Of a DNA stretch of 64,000 nt, positions 20,521 through 31,962 are shown piece by piece. Source of the DNA: Neoscytalidium dimidiatum (lineage: Eukaryota > Ascomycota > Dothideomycetes > Botryosphaeriales > Botryosphaeriaceae); assembly GCA_037367355.1 (NCBI GenBank), contig CM074703.1, positions 1,240,001 to 1,304,000 of the forward strand. The letters are read 5' to 3'. The notes under the pieces are model-generated. The model had not been told where the DNA came from. It saw nothing but the letters and a program-made list of their open reading frames with translations, and searched no databases. Numbering within the stretch: the first letter of the stretch is position 1; each line of letters opens with the position of its first letter. The translations under genes were made by a program, and so were the position numbers.

Positions 20521-23500
20521 TCAACGCCTGCTATTCGGACCAAACAGTCCCCCACTCTCCCCTCTGGCACCTCCAAACACGTTCCTCGACTGCTGCCTCT
20601 CCCACTCCTCGCGCTCCCTCTGTCTGTTCATCATATCCCTCTCTATGTACTCCCTGTCCATCATACGATCCCGCTCCACACGATCGCGGTCGATGCGGTC
20701 TCGAGCCATGATCTCCTCGTGTTGCCGACGCATCTGATCCTGGCGGATCTGCTCCTCACGTTGCTGCGCTGCAGCAACTTCCTCGCGATACCGGTGTTCA
20801 CGGTGCGCTTGCGCGTGAGCGTGCGCCTGTGCCTGTGCTTGTTGGTGCTGCTGCACAGCAGCGGCGGCTTCCTGCTGTCGGCGGATGGCAGATTCCTGGT
20901 CACGACGCATAATGGCTTCGAGGCCACGCTGTGCGGCCGAAGGGACCTGTCCCGCGAAGCTGTGAGCGGGCGGGTGTTCTTGCGTGGTAGGAAGACCATG
21001 GTGCGTTGGCGGTGCAGGCGGGGGCGGGTATCCCATTTGTCCACCTGGTGTGTGAGCACTGCGCGACGGAGGCTGAGGGACTGCAGCAGGGCCAGCGGAG
21101 GAGAATCGAGAAGCTGCATGGTCAGCTTGGCTAGGGGTTGGCTGACGCATGTAGTGCTGCTGCGCGAATGAGGTGCTTCGGCTATGGTGATGCGCCGCTT
21201 GCGCTTGAGCTTGAGCCTCCCGCTCTCGCATTATCTGTTCATCTCGGTCGCGTTCGGCGAGTCGAATGGCACGTTCACGCTCGACCATGCTCTCATATGC
21301 CTGGTTCTGCGGTTGAGTGTAGGACAAGGTGCGGTTTTGAATGACAGCTTGCTCATTGCGCTGAGCTTGCTGTTGCACCTGTGGTTGTGGGACCAGCTGC
21401 TGGATAGATTGAGGCGGGGTCATCTGAGCATACGGATTGGCAGCGAGCACGGGTGCAGCCGGTTCCCCGCGCGCCGGGCTAGGTGCAGCCGGAAGAGGAT
21501 GGAGAGGCGTTGGCGCTTGCTGGCGTGACGGCTGCGGATGTGTGTATGACGGTGTTCGGGAATGATGTGGCGTATGTGAAGGAGTTGGAGAATGGACGTT
21601 GCGAGCCTGCGGTTGCGTGTTCAATTGACTGAGAGCGGCACGGTGGTTACTGGAGAATTGTTGACGACCATCCATTGACAAGGGTGTCGGTGGCTGCTGC
21701 ATAGTACTTGGATGAGGCGAGCTCGTCTGAGAAACCGGAGGCGGCGGCGGCTGAGAGTAAGCCGGCCTCGCCCACGGGTCCCGAGATGGAGGTGGCTGCG
21801 ATTGTTCGCGTGCCGAAATCTCCATGGGCCGTCTTTGCGGTGGAGCTTGCATCTGCTGTTGCTGCTGCGGCTGCTGCTGCGGGAGATAGCCTTGTCTCGC
21901 AAATGGACTATTAGGCGCCGGCGATTCGGCGTAGAGCTCCCTGCGATGAGGATATGCGGGAGAAGAGCTTGACATGGTGACAGGCTGTGGCGGGGGGGCA
22001 GTGGTCTGATGAACAGGCCGGCCCTGGGCCGAGAATGGCCGCTCGTGAGGAAGCACGCCTGCTCGGTCATCGACTGGCGGCTTCTGTTCCTTAGGCTTCG
22101 GTGGTTCAGAGGGAGCAGGGTTGAGCAGGTCTGCCAAGTTCGATGTTTTGCGAGGTTCAGCAGGTGGTACGCGAGGCATAGCTTGAACAGGAGGGGGTGG
22201 CGGAGGAACACAGGGTTGCTGAGACTCCTCTCTCTTAGGAGACACGGGTCTAGATGCAACACGACCGGGTGGTTGGGCAACAGGCAATTGGTTAGGAGTC
22301 TCAGTAAGATGCCGAAGCTGCGGTGGTGCACGAGAGAAAGCAGCGGGCTGCATCTGTCCAGGCCGAGGCTCAGCAGAACTAGGTGTCGGTGGCTCTGATC
22401 CCCTCTGAGGTGGAAGCTGCGGTGGCACGCTAGCCCTGTACAAAGCGTGATGGGCAGTTGCAGATGAGCCGAAAATGTCTGCCTGTTGAGCCGCCTGAAC
22501 ATTTCGGTCGCGCTGCTCTGTCGAAATTCGCGGAAAACGCGGGTCCTGGATCTGCTGGGGTCCTGGCAAGCCATGGCTGTATTGTCGCCTGTGATGATGC
22601 TCTGTGTGGACATCTCTCGGAGGCTCTGGAGGAGGCTGTCGGGCTTCCTGCTGCACCATGGGAGGTCTCGTTGGCTCGCGTTGAGAGAAGAACCCGCGGC
22701 GAGGGCCTTGAATCTCATGTTGCGAAGGTTTCCCGTACGCAGGAGCATGGCTGCTAGGCGCTGGAACACTTGTAGATGCAATGACCGAAGTCGGTGGAGT
22801 GGACGCGGGCATGCCAGGGCTGGCCTGAGCGAGCGGTGGGAATCGAGATACGGTCTGTACATGAGGAGACGCGGTCCTAGCTGGCAGGTCGGCAGCGGGT
22901 GGGGACTGTTTAACATCTACAATCTCAGCTGGCGTAGGTGCCAAAGTGCGAGGGACAGCCGGTTGAGTAGTGTCGTAGCGACGCTTGGTAGAAACTGTTG
23001 GTGGAGGTGGGGGCCCGATATCTTCCCCACGTCTCCGCCTTTCATCCGCCGCTTGTGCAATCTCTACAAGCTCGGGATGGTTCCCTGAATCAGTCTTACG
23101 GACGTACTCATTCTTGACCATAGCCGCTGTCTTAGTGCCCATCTGCTTCGCAATCGCCTGGAAGTCCGTGCCGTAGTACCCAAGGTAGTTCCGGAAATCC
23201 GTCGATTCATTCACAGACCAGTAACTGGACATGCCACCAGCGCGAGAACTGGCGCCGCGACCTTTCGGTCGCTCAGGAACAGGTGCAGGCTGCGGCATCT
23301 GAAATGCACCTTCACCAAACTGAATGGGGACCTCAGGCTGAACTGAGGGGTGGCGTGCAAGCATTGCAGCCTCTTCTTCTGGTCGGGGAATCTTGGAAGG
23401 ATCGAGAGAGCCATCGGTCTGGTACAGGTCCTTTTCCATCTTTTGAGGCGATGCTGACGGAGCAGGAGCGAGTTGTTGGGCTGCACGACCTCTCTTGGTA

Positions 23501-26500
23501 CCTTTCTCTTTTGCGACTCGCTGACGTTTGGCCGGCTTCTCGGTGGTCGGCTCCACGGTTTCTCCTCTGGTCGACGCGCCCCTTTGGCGCCCAGGGGTAG
23601 GGGCTGGAGTAGCCTGATCTTCCTGCACCTCCTTGTCGCCAAAAGTCGGCGCCGCTGCGCGTCGAGGTCGACCACGCTCCGTCGTAGTAGCAATCGCGCC
23701 ATCTTCACCGTCGACTTGATCAGTGTTGGCGAACGGAATGGCTGGCTTTCTTCCTTTTGGTATACCTGCTCTCCTCTTGGCTTTGCGACGGCCTGTCGGA
23801 GGCTTGTATTCGCCGTTCCACTTGGTAGCATAGTAGTGGTTGATGCATTCCCTGAAAGTACGACCAGGAAGAGCTTTGGCAATCTCACCCCAATCCTTGG
23901 GCGACTGGAGGTAAGCGGCGACGAGGGCTTTGTGCTCCTCAGGCGAGAAGTCATCCTCAGGAGGCTCGAAACCGAACGTCAGGATACCTTTCCCAGGTTC
24001 ACGGAGCCGGTTGGTGTTGACAAATTGCCGGCGTTCCAACTCTTCTTCAGGTAGCATGTCGGGTATGGGCGCTTGGCCATTGGAGAAAGGGCTTTTGCTG
24101 GCCTCCTCCTCTCGCCTCTGCTTCTCTATTCTCTCCTCTTCCATCCTCCTGGATTCCGCGAGGATATTTTCGAGATCATAGTCGGTGACATGACGTTGCC
24201 TGTGAGCTGGTCCAATTTGAGCGGCGATTTCCCCGGGGGATGCAGCTGTTTCTTGCTCTTCGGTTTTCTCTTTCTCTTCTCGCGTCGCAGCCTCTCTCTC
24301 CCTCTGCGCAGCGTCAAGGCCCCAAAGTTTGTATTGCATCCTGAAAACATGCAGGGCGCTATCTTGGAATTCCTGTTCGGCACGATGAGAATTGAAAAGC
24401 TTGTCCTTGATGGCTGCCATGATGTTCGTTTTCAAGCCGATACTTTCTTGGTCAGGATCGGAGAGTGGAGTTGGTGGTCCACGGTTGAGATATGGTAGCG
24501 AGTGAAGATCCGCTTCAGTGAGAGATTCATCGTCACTGGACCTATCGTCAACCTCAGCGTCGTCTTCCTCAACACCATCAGCTTCACCCATCTCGACGTC
24601 CTCAGATTCCTCTGCCTTCGGGGTCGGCAGCTTGGGTGGCTCGATCTTCGTCTCGTGTTCCAGTGGCGACAGGTTGTCCTGTTTCTCCTTGAATGGCCCT
24701 GTCGCCTGCCCGTTTGTAGATGGTATCGGGTGTTGGCCATCTTCCTCCATTTTCTCTGGCTCGTGGTTCGCTTGAAGCTTCTCGGCAGTTTCCACGGCTC
24801 TTGACTGAGGCGCAGGCTCTGACTGAGGCAGATCACCCTCGTTGATACGAGACAGACGCATGAGGACCTTGAAAGGATTGCTGCATCGAAAACTTTGATC
24901 TTCCAAGTTCTTCAAGCGAGCTTCGAGAAGGGCTTTCTCGCGCTCGTACCGAGTCTGGCTCTGACTGAAAAATTCGTCATCCAAATCCATCTCATCATCG
25001 TCCTCACTGGCTTCGTCAGACTGTGACTCGCGTGCTTGTGGCTCCGCTGGCTGTGGAGTGACCGAGGGTCGTTCCGTCTTGATATTATTCGAGTCGGAAA
25101 CTGCAAATGCGGAATTCCTTCTCGCACTAAAAGATTCCGGTGCCTCATCGCGAGATCTGATCTCACCAGCAGATTTGCGTCGCATAGCGACTGTATCATG
25201 CGCTGCCGGTGTCGGTGTCGCAGGTCCACTTACTGGAGATCCAACAGCGAACGCAGGAGATCTTGGCCTGTTCGGCGCATACCGCTCCTTCTCGTCGCCA
25301 TCAATATCCCGCTTCGCTGGAACGACAAGTCCTGGTCCGCGCGGGTACCGTGGGGCGTCAGGACGTATCCACTGCAGGTTTCTACCTGGGATCCCCATCA
25401 TCGGTGGCCTAGACGCATTCATCGGCGCTCTTTCAGCCTGTGGGAAGAGAGCGGCCCTAGGGGCGACAGGAGGTGCTCTGTCGGCTTTGGGGCCTGTGGG
25501 AATGGCTGGGCCAGAGCTCAGGCCAGCATTTGGCCCTCTCGGAGATGTGCTGAATGGACCGGAAGCTCTTGGCCCAAGAGGGATATTCGTTGCTGGAGGC
25601 CCATCCCGTGGTGGGATAGGTGGTGGAGGAACTAAACGACTGTGAGGCTGCTGAGGGGAAACAAGTCCTCGAGGTCCTGTCGGAGGAGTAGGCACAGGCG
25701 GGCGTGACTGCAGTGCGGCAGGCCCTGTCGGGGGAGCAATAGGTGGTGAAGGTGGGCGAGAACGAGGAGCGACCGCATCACTTGATTCGGCTGATGAGAC
25801 GATAGGAGCCGGTGGCCCTTGGCTCGGTGCTGGAGGTCCATTTTCAGACTTCGGCTTGGGCTGCTCCACGGTAGAACCAGCTGGCTGCTGAACCTCAGCT
25901 GCTGGCTTGTCAATAGCAGGTTTTTCCGCGACACGAGTAGCCTTAGGACCCGTTGGTGCTGTAGGAGGGACAGCAGATAGCGCTTTGGGTGCACTGGGCG
26001 GGATTTTGGGTCCCGGAGGCGCCGCAGATGCAGGTGTAGCCGGCTGCGCAGGTTGTGGAGGTCTCCAGACACTTGAGGTTGGGGTGGTAAAAGTCGCTGC
26101 CGGTTTTTGGAAAGATGAAACAGAACCAAATGCTGGAACCTGTGGCGCTTGTGGTGGTGGCGAGGATGCCCGGGGGCCATAACGGTCTCGGGAAGCCTCC
26201 GCACGCGCAGTAATGTAATCTGGCTTGTCTTTTGCGGACACAGGTTCTTGCGCGACAGAGGGGCGCCGACCCGGAAGGAGTTCCCTCGGAAGGTCGACAG
26301 TGCTCGCGCGGTCCACGCCACCGTGACCAGATATCGAAGGATGGCGAGGGCTCTGGTGAGAGCTGGAGCTCACGGCGCTGGAATACCTGCCGTCGTGAGC
26401 GACACTTGCCCGCCGAATGTCCGCATCTCTCGAAGACACAGGATCGCGCTTGTATCGGTCGTCCCGATCATCCCGGTAGAACGGTCGGTCATCGTCACGA

Positions 26501-27255
26501 CGATCAAACCTTCGTTCATCCCTCCGGTCGCTCAAGCGATCATCACGCGACGACTCTTTCTCCCATCTCGGGCGGGGGGATCTGCTCCTCGGTCGAAAAG
26601 AGTTGCGTTCGTCGGCGAAGGAGCCACGCCCACGCCCACGGTTATCCCAATCGCCTCTTCCCCTTCCACGACCACTGAACCCACCACGGCTGTGGAAGCC
26701 AAATCCGCTCGATGGGGGATCGGAGTAATTAGATCCGGCAGATGGGGGCCCATCTCTCGCGCTCCTTCGAGCCCGATCGATGTCTAGTTCGCGGGGTGCA
26801 AAATCCCGTGAATCGCGCGAGTCTCGAGAATCTCGTCCTGGAGAACGTGCGCGCGGCGAGAGCGGTCTGTCCCGCCGATCAAAGTGCCGATCCCTGTCGC
26901 CACCGCGCCACGAAGATCCTCCTCTTCCATCACTGAGCGGCGGTGCATCTCGTAGCTCTCGATACTCAGACCTCCCTCCAAACCCTCGTCCCCGCGGCCC
27001 CGCAGGCACGGAGGCACCACTGCCAGGTGGGGGACCTCTGGTCGAGTCGGAGAGTGCCTTGGGGCCACGCGGGACGTCCCTCGATGCAGAGCCGCTAACG
27101 GAGTCCGGATAAGGCCTTGAGCTACTCGATTCGTCGTTCCTGGGGACGAAGCTCGAACCACCGTAGGTTGTTGATGAGCGTCGGTCAGTATATCGTGGAG
27201 GCGTTCGATCACGCGATGTGTAGCGGGAGTCGTTAGAAGGATATCTCGATGACAT
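20521..27255 (-). CDS. SNT1: Snt1-type SANT-domain co-repressor
   Basis: One uninterrupted frame of 2244 codons, ATG at 27255, preceded by a GAA-rich leader. Two SANT/Myb domains define it: SANT1 about 1100-1147 (DDFSPEEHKALVAAYLQ ... PGRTFRECINHYYATKWNGEY) and SANT2 about 1345-1390 (YWSVNESTDFRNYLGYYG ... MVKNEYVRK). This spaced pair, with the preceding REPGKGILTFGFEPP segment, is the Snt1/NCoR-SMRT arrangement. In yeast Snt1 is a scaffold of the Set3 histone deacetylase complex, acting in the nucleus. The N-terminal 330 residues are Arg/Ser/Gly-rich, the next 400 Pro-rich, then an acidic region (about 790-900). The C-terminal third is Gln/Pro-rich and ends in a charged helical stretch (RIDRDRVERDRMMDREYIER). 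Opposite-strand frames across it are shadows of this composition. Small introns within the low-complexity parts cannot be ruled out. Confidence 0.9.
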   Translation of the reverse strand: MSSRYPSNDSRYTSRDRTPPRYTDRRSSTTYGGSSFVPRNDESSSSRPYPDSVSGSASRDVPRGPKALSDSTRGPPPGSGASVPAGPRGRGFGGRSEYRELRDAPPLSDGRGGSSWRGGDRDRHFDRRDRPLSPRARSPGRDSRDSRDSRDFAPRELDIDRARRSARDGPPSAGSNYSDPPSSGFGFHSRGGFSGRGRGRGDWDNRGRGRGSFADERNSFRPRSRSPRPRWEKESSRDDRLSDRRDERRFDRRDDDRPFYRDDRDDRYKRDPVSSRDADIRRASVAHDGRYSSAVSSSSHQSPRHPSISGHGGVDRASTVDLPRELLPGRRPSVAQEPVSAKDKPDYITARAEASRDRYGPRASSPPPQAPQVPAFGSVSSFQKPAATFTTPTSSVWRPPQPAQPATPASAAPPGPKIPPSAPKALSAVPPTAPTGPKATRVAEKPAIDKPAAEVQQPAGSTVEQPKPKSENGPPAPSQGPPAPIVSSAESSDAVAPRSRPPSPPIAPPTGPAALQSRPPVPTPPTGPRGLVSPQQPHSRLVPPPPIPPRDGPPATNIPLGPRASGPFSTSPRGPNAGLSSGPAIPTGPKADRAPPVAPRAALFPQAERAPMNASRPPMMGIPGRNLQWIRPDAPRYPRGPGLVVPAKRDIDGDEKERYAPNRPRSPAFAVGSPVSGPATPTPAAHDTVAMRRKSAGEIRSRDEAPESFSARRNSAFAVSDSNNIKTERPSVTPQPAEPQARESQSDEASEDDDEMDLDDEFFSQSQTRYEREKALLEARLKNLEDQSFRCSNPFKVLMRLSRINEGDLPQSEPAPQSRAVETAEKLQANHEPEKMEEDGQHPIPSTNGQATGPFKEKQDNLSPLEHETKIEPPKLPTPKAEESEDVEMGEADGVEEDDAEVDDRSSDDESLTEADLHSLPYLNRGPPTPLSDPDQESIGLKTNIMAAIKDKLFNSHRAEQEFQDSALHVFRMQYKLWGLDAAQREREAATREEKEKTEEQETAASPGEIAAQIGPAHRQRHVTDYDLENILAESRRMEEERIEKQRREEEASKSPFSNGQAPIPDMLPEEELERRQFVNTNRLREPGKGILTFGFEPPEDDFSPEEHKALVAAYLQSPKDWGEIAKALPGRTFRECINHYYATKWNGEYKPPTGRRKAKRRAGIPKGRKPAIPFANTDQVDGEDGAIATTTERGRPRRAAAPTFGDKEVQEDQATPAPTPGRQRGASTRGETVEPTTEKPAKRQRVAKEKGTKRGRAAQQLAPAPSASPQKMEKDLYQTDGSLDPSKIPRPEEEAAMLARHPSVQPEVPIQFGEGAFQMPQPAPVPERPKGRGASSRAGGMSSYWSVNESTDFRNYLGYYGTDFQAIAKQMGTKTAAMVKNEYVRKTDSGNHPELVEIAQAADERRRRGEDIGPPPPPTVSTKRRYDTTQPAVPRTLAPTPAEIVDVKQSPPAADLPARTASPHVQTVSRFPPLAQASPGMPASTPPTSVIASTSVPAPSSHAPAYGKPSQHEIQGPRRGFFSQREPTRPPMVQQEARQPPPEPPRDVHTEHHHRRQYSHGLPGPQQIQDPRFPRISTEQRDRNVQAAQQADIFGSSATAHHALYRASVPPQLPPQRGSEPPTPSSAEPRPGQMQPAAFSRAPPQLRHLTETPNQLPVAQPPGRVASRPVSPKREESQQPCVPPPPPPVQAMPRVPPAEPRKTSNLADLLNPAPSEPPKPKEQKPPVDDRAGVLPHERPFSAQGRPVHQTTAPPPQPVTMSSSSPAYPHRRELYAESPAPNSPFARQGYLPQQQPQQQQQMQAPPQRRPMEISAREQSQPPPSRDPWARPAYSQPPPPPVSQTSSPHPSTMQQPPTPLSMDGRQQFSSNHRAALSQLNTQPQARNVHSPTPSHTPHHSRTPSYTHPQPSRQQAPTPLHPLPAAPSPARGEPAAPVLAANPYAQMTPPQSIQQLVPQPQVQQQAQRNEQAVIQNRTLSYTQPQNQAYESMVERERAIRLAERDRDEQIMREREAQAQAQAAHHHSRSTSFAQQHYMRQPTPSQADHAASRFSSAGPAAVPQPPSRSAHTPGGQMGYPPPPAPPTHHGLPTTQEHPPAHSFAGQVPSAAQRGLEAIMRRDQESAIRRQQEAAAAVQQHQQAQAQAHAHAQAHREHRYREEVAAAQQREEQIRQDQMRRQHEEIMARDRIDRDRVERDRMMDREYIERDMMNRQREREEWERQQSRNVFGGARGESGGLFGPNSRR

Positions 27256-29764
27256 CCTACTCCCCTTCCCTTCTTCTTCTTCTTCTTCTTCTGGCGATCT
27301 AAGGTACAGGTCTAAACACTAAGCTGCAGCCAGCATGAGTATTCGGGCGCGGAGCACCTACACGTGGGCAAAGTCTTGTTAGCAGCATGATCGCAGGGGA
27401 TGCACCCAGCAGGACAAGAGAAGCGGGTCCAGAAAGATGGGGGGAAAGCAGAGCGAAGAAAACAAAGATTGGAGTTCAAAAACACGAGTGATGGAGGCGC
27501 CGAAAAGCTGGCGAAGTTGAGCACAGATTGCAAGTCGAGGCGATGGAGGATGGTGTAAGTGCGCTCTGTGCATCCAACACATCTCAAGGTTATCGCTTAA
27601 GTGAGCCCCGCTTGCTCAACGAAAGCCCTTCGCGAATTCGATTTTGCGGTAGACCCAGACTTGATGCGCCGGCGCCACAGCAGCGGAACCAGATCTCGGC
27701 GGCGTCCGGAGGGTCTGCGTACTGCGGGGCAGACGCGCATGGCGAGCGAACAAAGCTTGCAACGGCGACAGGGACGGGGACAACGAAACTTACGTACCCA
27801 GGTTGAAATGCGGTAAGAGGAGGGATGAGATGCGGGTGGATGATGTCGCCAGTGTGATGTTTCAAAAATAGACTAGCCGGGCGGATAGGCTTGGCAGCGT
27901 CCGAGCGTCTTTACCGATCGCCCAGGGAAGGCGAGACCAGAGACAAGTGCCTGACGGGTGACAACGCCCTGACAGGCCAGGCTCCACACGCTGCTGGAGG
28001 ACGCCTGTCTGCTTGCTTGCTTGCTCGCACCGCGGCGCTGCAGCGGCACGGCACAGGACAGACGGGCGCACGCTGCTGCTGCGGCTGCGGCTGCGGCTGC
28101 TGCTTCTGCTTCTGCTGAGCCTGGGCTGGCTCTGTTGCGGCCCTGCAGGACGGCGAGCGCCTGTGCAGTCGCGGTGCACCCTGGCTAGGCCTTGACGTGG
28201 CGGTTCTCGGCTCCGCAGGCTGCTGCGGCTCGGGGACTGATGGAGATGAGTCGGGCAGGCGTCGTTGACTGCGCCTGGCGCACCACGATGTCCGGCGGGG
28301 CGATGGGGGGCGCACGAGAGGGTGCGCGGGCTGGGCTGGTGTTGTTGCGGGTGTTGTCAAGAGATGAGAGGAGAGATGTGAGACGAGAAATCGACTGCGG
28401 GTTAGGGCCGCTCCACCGCCCTGGAAGAGCACTTGCAGAAGCACTGCTCCCCATTCCGCATGCGCGCCGCTCATTGGCTGGCCTTTTCAAGATGATGCGT
28501 GGGTGCACCGAGACAGGGAATCGGCTGGAGCTAGCCCATGCTATGCGCAGCCCAAGCCCTCCGCCGCGCCGCTGAAACATTGATCGAGAGCGTGTCACCC
28601 CAGCCCGCACGCCCGCAGCCTTGTCCAGCAGATGCGGCGTCTGTCAGCGCGGCGGGCCTCGGGCCTGGGGCCTGGGGCCTGGGGCTTGGGGCCTGCGTGC
28701 TGCAGCGCAGCCGGGCGCGAGAAGCAGCAGCATGCCCGCAGCCGCCAGCCGCAACAAGCCTGTCTGCCTCCCGCAGCCCCGCGTGCGTGCAGCGCTGCTG
28801 CAGAGGCGCCTGGCGGCCAGGCTGTCGCCTCAGCCGGCAGGCCGTCAGGGGTCGGATGAACCTCAAGGTTTTCGCGCCAGATGCGTGCGGCGGGCCAGGC
28901 GCCGGATCCCTGCTTCTCCCAGCCGTGGAGTGCCCAAAAACAAGGGGCGCGCTGGGCGATCAGCCATGCGCTAACGTTCCACCGGACCTCGACCAATCAA
29001 CGCCGTGGCGTCGTTTTAACTGCGGAACCAAATCCAGCGCCCAGGTGCTGCAGCACGCGGCGCGACGGACAAAAAGCAGCGCCTGCCCGCCCGCCGCCGC
29101 CGCCGCCGCCGCCGCTCCTGCTGCGCTGGCCGTGCAAGAGCAGCCATGCACGCTGCTGCTTCCGTGGCCGCTCGCCGGGGGATCCTCAGCACAGTCAGAT
29201 CGAGTCTGCCGCCACGTGCAGCAGCCGGAGTCCTTGCGCACGTTCTGCGGAGAGAGAGAGAGATGAAGCATTCGTCCGAGCTGCCAGAGATGGCGATGGG
29301 CACCGTGACCCATCTCACTTTTGAACGAGCGCTTCATCTCCCATCCACTTCGTATTCACTGCATGCATCAAGTCTTGGGGGGTTGCTGCGCTGTTCCGGC
29401 CGTCAACACAAGCTTCGACTCCATACGCACCGTTCCCCGTGTGCCGTCCGAAGCTTCATGCGGACCGACCTCGTATCCTTGCAGCCTGGCCGGCAGAGTC
29501 TGCAGTCACGTGCAGCGTTCCCTCCAACGGCGCCAGGTGGCTGCGCCGCGCAAAATTAGTGATGGTGTGAGAGGCGCGCAACGGTGTCGGTATCGGCTTC
29601 GTCTGGAGGGCGCTGCGGCGGCCTGTCCACTGGCCGCTCCACGGCGGGCCGTCTGACACGACGCGATCGTGATCCCGCGGCCGGGCCATGCCGAATCATC
29701 CCCGCGAAGGGTCTTCAAGATTTCCACTCGCCACAACCTCACCCCACACATTTCAACAAAGAAA
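27256..29764. other. Divergent intergenic region, GC-rich, with simple repeats
   Basis: About 2.5 kb between the divergent Snt1 and deoxyhypusine synthase genes, so it must carry both promoters and leaders. No gene recognised. It contains a CTGGGGC-type minisatellite at about 28655-28692, GCC triplets at about 29090-29116, and CTG/CTTCTG-rich tracts at 28070-28115. The many overlapping frames are composition artefacts. Confidence 0.45.
28655..28692. repeat. Short GGCCTGG minisatellite
   Basis: Four to five imperfect tandem copies of GGCCTGG(G) lie in the Snt1-DHS intergenic region. Confidence 0.7.
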
Positions 29765-30917
29765 ATGAGCACGCAGAACGGCAGCGCCGCAACGGTGCCG
29801 CAGAGCGCTGCGCTGGCCCAGGCACCGCAGGGCGCGACAAATGCCGTGTTGAAGCCCTCAGATCCCGTGCCCGACGGCGCACAAGAGGTCAAGGGCATCG
29901 AGTTCAATGACTATGTGGACAGGAGCATGACCGTAGAGGAGCTGGTCGCCGGCATGGGGAACATGGGCTTTCAAGCGACCTCGGTTGGCCAGGCCGTCAA
30001 GGTCATCGAGGGCATGGTGCGCTAAATTGCCTTATCGCTACCTTTTCCCAATTCTAACCTCGACACAGCGAACCTGGAAAGACGCCGAATCGGGGGAGGG
30101 TACCACCATCTTCCTCGGCTACACGTCCAACCTCATTTCCTCTGGCCTGCGCGAGACGCTGCGCTACCTGGTGCAGCACAAACATGTGTCCGCCATCGTT
30201 ACGACGGCGGGTGGTGTTGAGGAAGATTTCATCAAATGCCTGGCGCCAACCTATCTTGGCTCCTTTCACACCCCAGGTGCCTCACTACGTGCCAAGGGTA
30301 TGAATCGCATCGGAAACCTCGTAGTGCCGAACAGCAACTATTGCGCGTTCGAAGATTGGGTCGTGCCGATCCTAGACGCCATGCTGGCAGAGCAGGAGGC
30401 TAGCCGCAATTCCGAGGAGCCCATCCACTGGACGCCCAGCAAGATCATCCACCGCCTTGGCAAGGAGATCAACGACGAGCGCTCGGTGTACTACTGGGCG
30501 TGGAAGAACGACATTCCCGTCTTCTGCCCTGCGTTGACGGACGGTTCACTCGGCGATATGCTGTATTTCCACACGTTCCGCTCAAGCCCGCAGCAGCTAC
30601 GCGTCGACATTGTCGAAGACATCCGCAAGATCAATACCATCGCTGTCAGGGCGAAGCGCACGGGCATGATCATCCTGGGCGGCGGCATCGTGAAGCATCA
30701 CATTGCGAACGCAAACCTCATGCGTAATGGAGCGGAGAGCGCGGTGTATATTAACACGGCGCAGGAGTTCGACGGGAGCGACGCAGGAGCGCGGCCGGAC
30801 GAGGCTGTGAGCTGGGGCAAGATCAGGGCGGACGGCGATAGTGTCAAGGTCTATGCTGAAGCAACGGTCGTGTTTCCGTTGATCGTGGCGGCCACGTTCG
30901 CGAAGGCGAGAAAATAG
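29765..30917 (+). CDS. DYS1: Deoxyhypusine synthase
   Basis: Transfers the butylamine group of spermidine, with NAD+, to a specific lysine of eIF5A: the first step of hypusine formation, in the cytosol. Exons 29765-30016 and 30069-30917 give 366 residues, close to the usual 370. The 52-bp intron joins IEGM to [17 protein letters not shown]. Seen: [48 protein letters not shown], and the active-site region [18 protein letters not shown], whose lysine (335) matches the catalytic Lys of the human enzyme. An in-frame GTG at 29669 would extend the frame, but the ATG at 29765 follows an AAGAAA leader and is preferred. No oddities. Confidence 0.96.
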
Positions 30918-31962
30918 AAAAAGCGAGTGGGCTGGAGAAAATGAGGCGCGCCCGACACGGCGCCAATAGAATGGCAGAGGGCTGCCGTGTTGTACAATGA
31001 TACCATAGAGAAGATAATATTCCGACAACTCCGATAAGCGTGGGGAACGGGTGCTGCGAGGGGCCTGCCAGCAGGGAGCCCATGAAACGAGATGACACTG
31101 CTGAAAGTGCGCGCTGAGACGGTCTCCTGGAACGCGTCATGACAAGGGTGTCTTGAGGCTCGCGCGCAGGCGTCCGCCTTGAGCAGCAGGCACCAGCCCG
31201 CGACAAGGGCCTGTGGCGGGCGCTCGGCACGGCGCGGTGACCTGAAGTGAGGATGCAGCCAACGCAACCCCGCAACGGTGAGGTGAGCGGCGTGGCCGGC
31301 GGGCGCAGCGGCAGGCGGCTCTGGACGCGTCGCGCACAAGTGATTCGAGCAGCGCTGCTGCTGCTGCTGCCGTTGGCAGGCCTCGCAGCGCGCAGCGGGC
31401 AGCCGGGATTTGCGGACGCTCAGATCAGGGCGGACCAGTGGCGGGCGGAGGTGATGATGGATTAACCCGTGTTGGTTGGAGCAGCGCGGGCTGCGTCCGG
31501 GAGCTGGGCTGGGCTGGGTCCAAGCTCCTCTCTGCCAGAGTGAGGCTGGCATGGCGACGGACAGCAATCGGCGCGCCATGTGCCTGGTGGTCCCCAGCTC
31601 TGCCTGCGACTCGCCGGAAGGCCGTCGCGGATTGCCTGTTGCTGGAGCTTCTGGCCGTATTTAAGCATTCTCCCGCGCGGTAGCTTCGTCCTCTGCGGCT
31701 GCGGCCTCTTACGTGGAGCTCCCCGGACTGCAGCTTGGACAGCTCAACTCACCGCGCGCCGATAACCCCAGCTGCAGCCTCACGCCTCGCTCGCTCCTCC
31801 AACACTCCTCGCCGCCGCCTTCACCGCGCTCAGGCCCGCACCGTCCCTTCGATCTCTTGCAACTCTCGCACCTCGCACCCTCATACATCCTCCCGCTGAC
31901 TCAGAAGCGCATGGCCGTCCATTACATCACTGATTCTGCCGCGCAGTCCTGACTCAAACACC
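30918..31962. other. Spacer between DHS and the MATH/USP-like gene
   Basis: No gene recognised. A CTG-triplet run lies near 31355-31372. The segment from about 31690 is pyrimidine-rich and looks like the leader of the next gene. Confidence 0.45.

Noticed and set aside
21621..22916. 431-codon minus-strand frame within the Snt1 gene
   Set aside because: Alternate register of the low-complexity region of the 2244-codon Snt1 frame.
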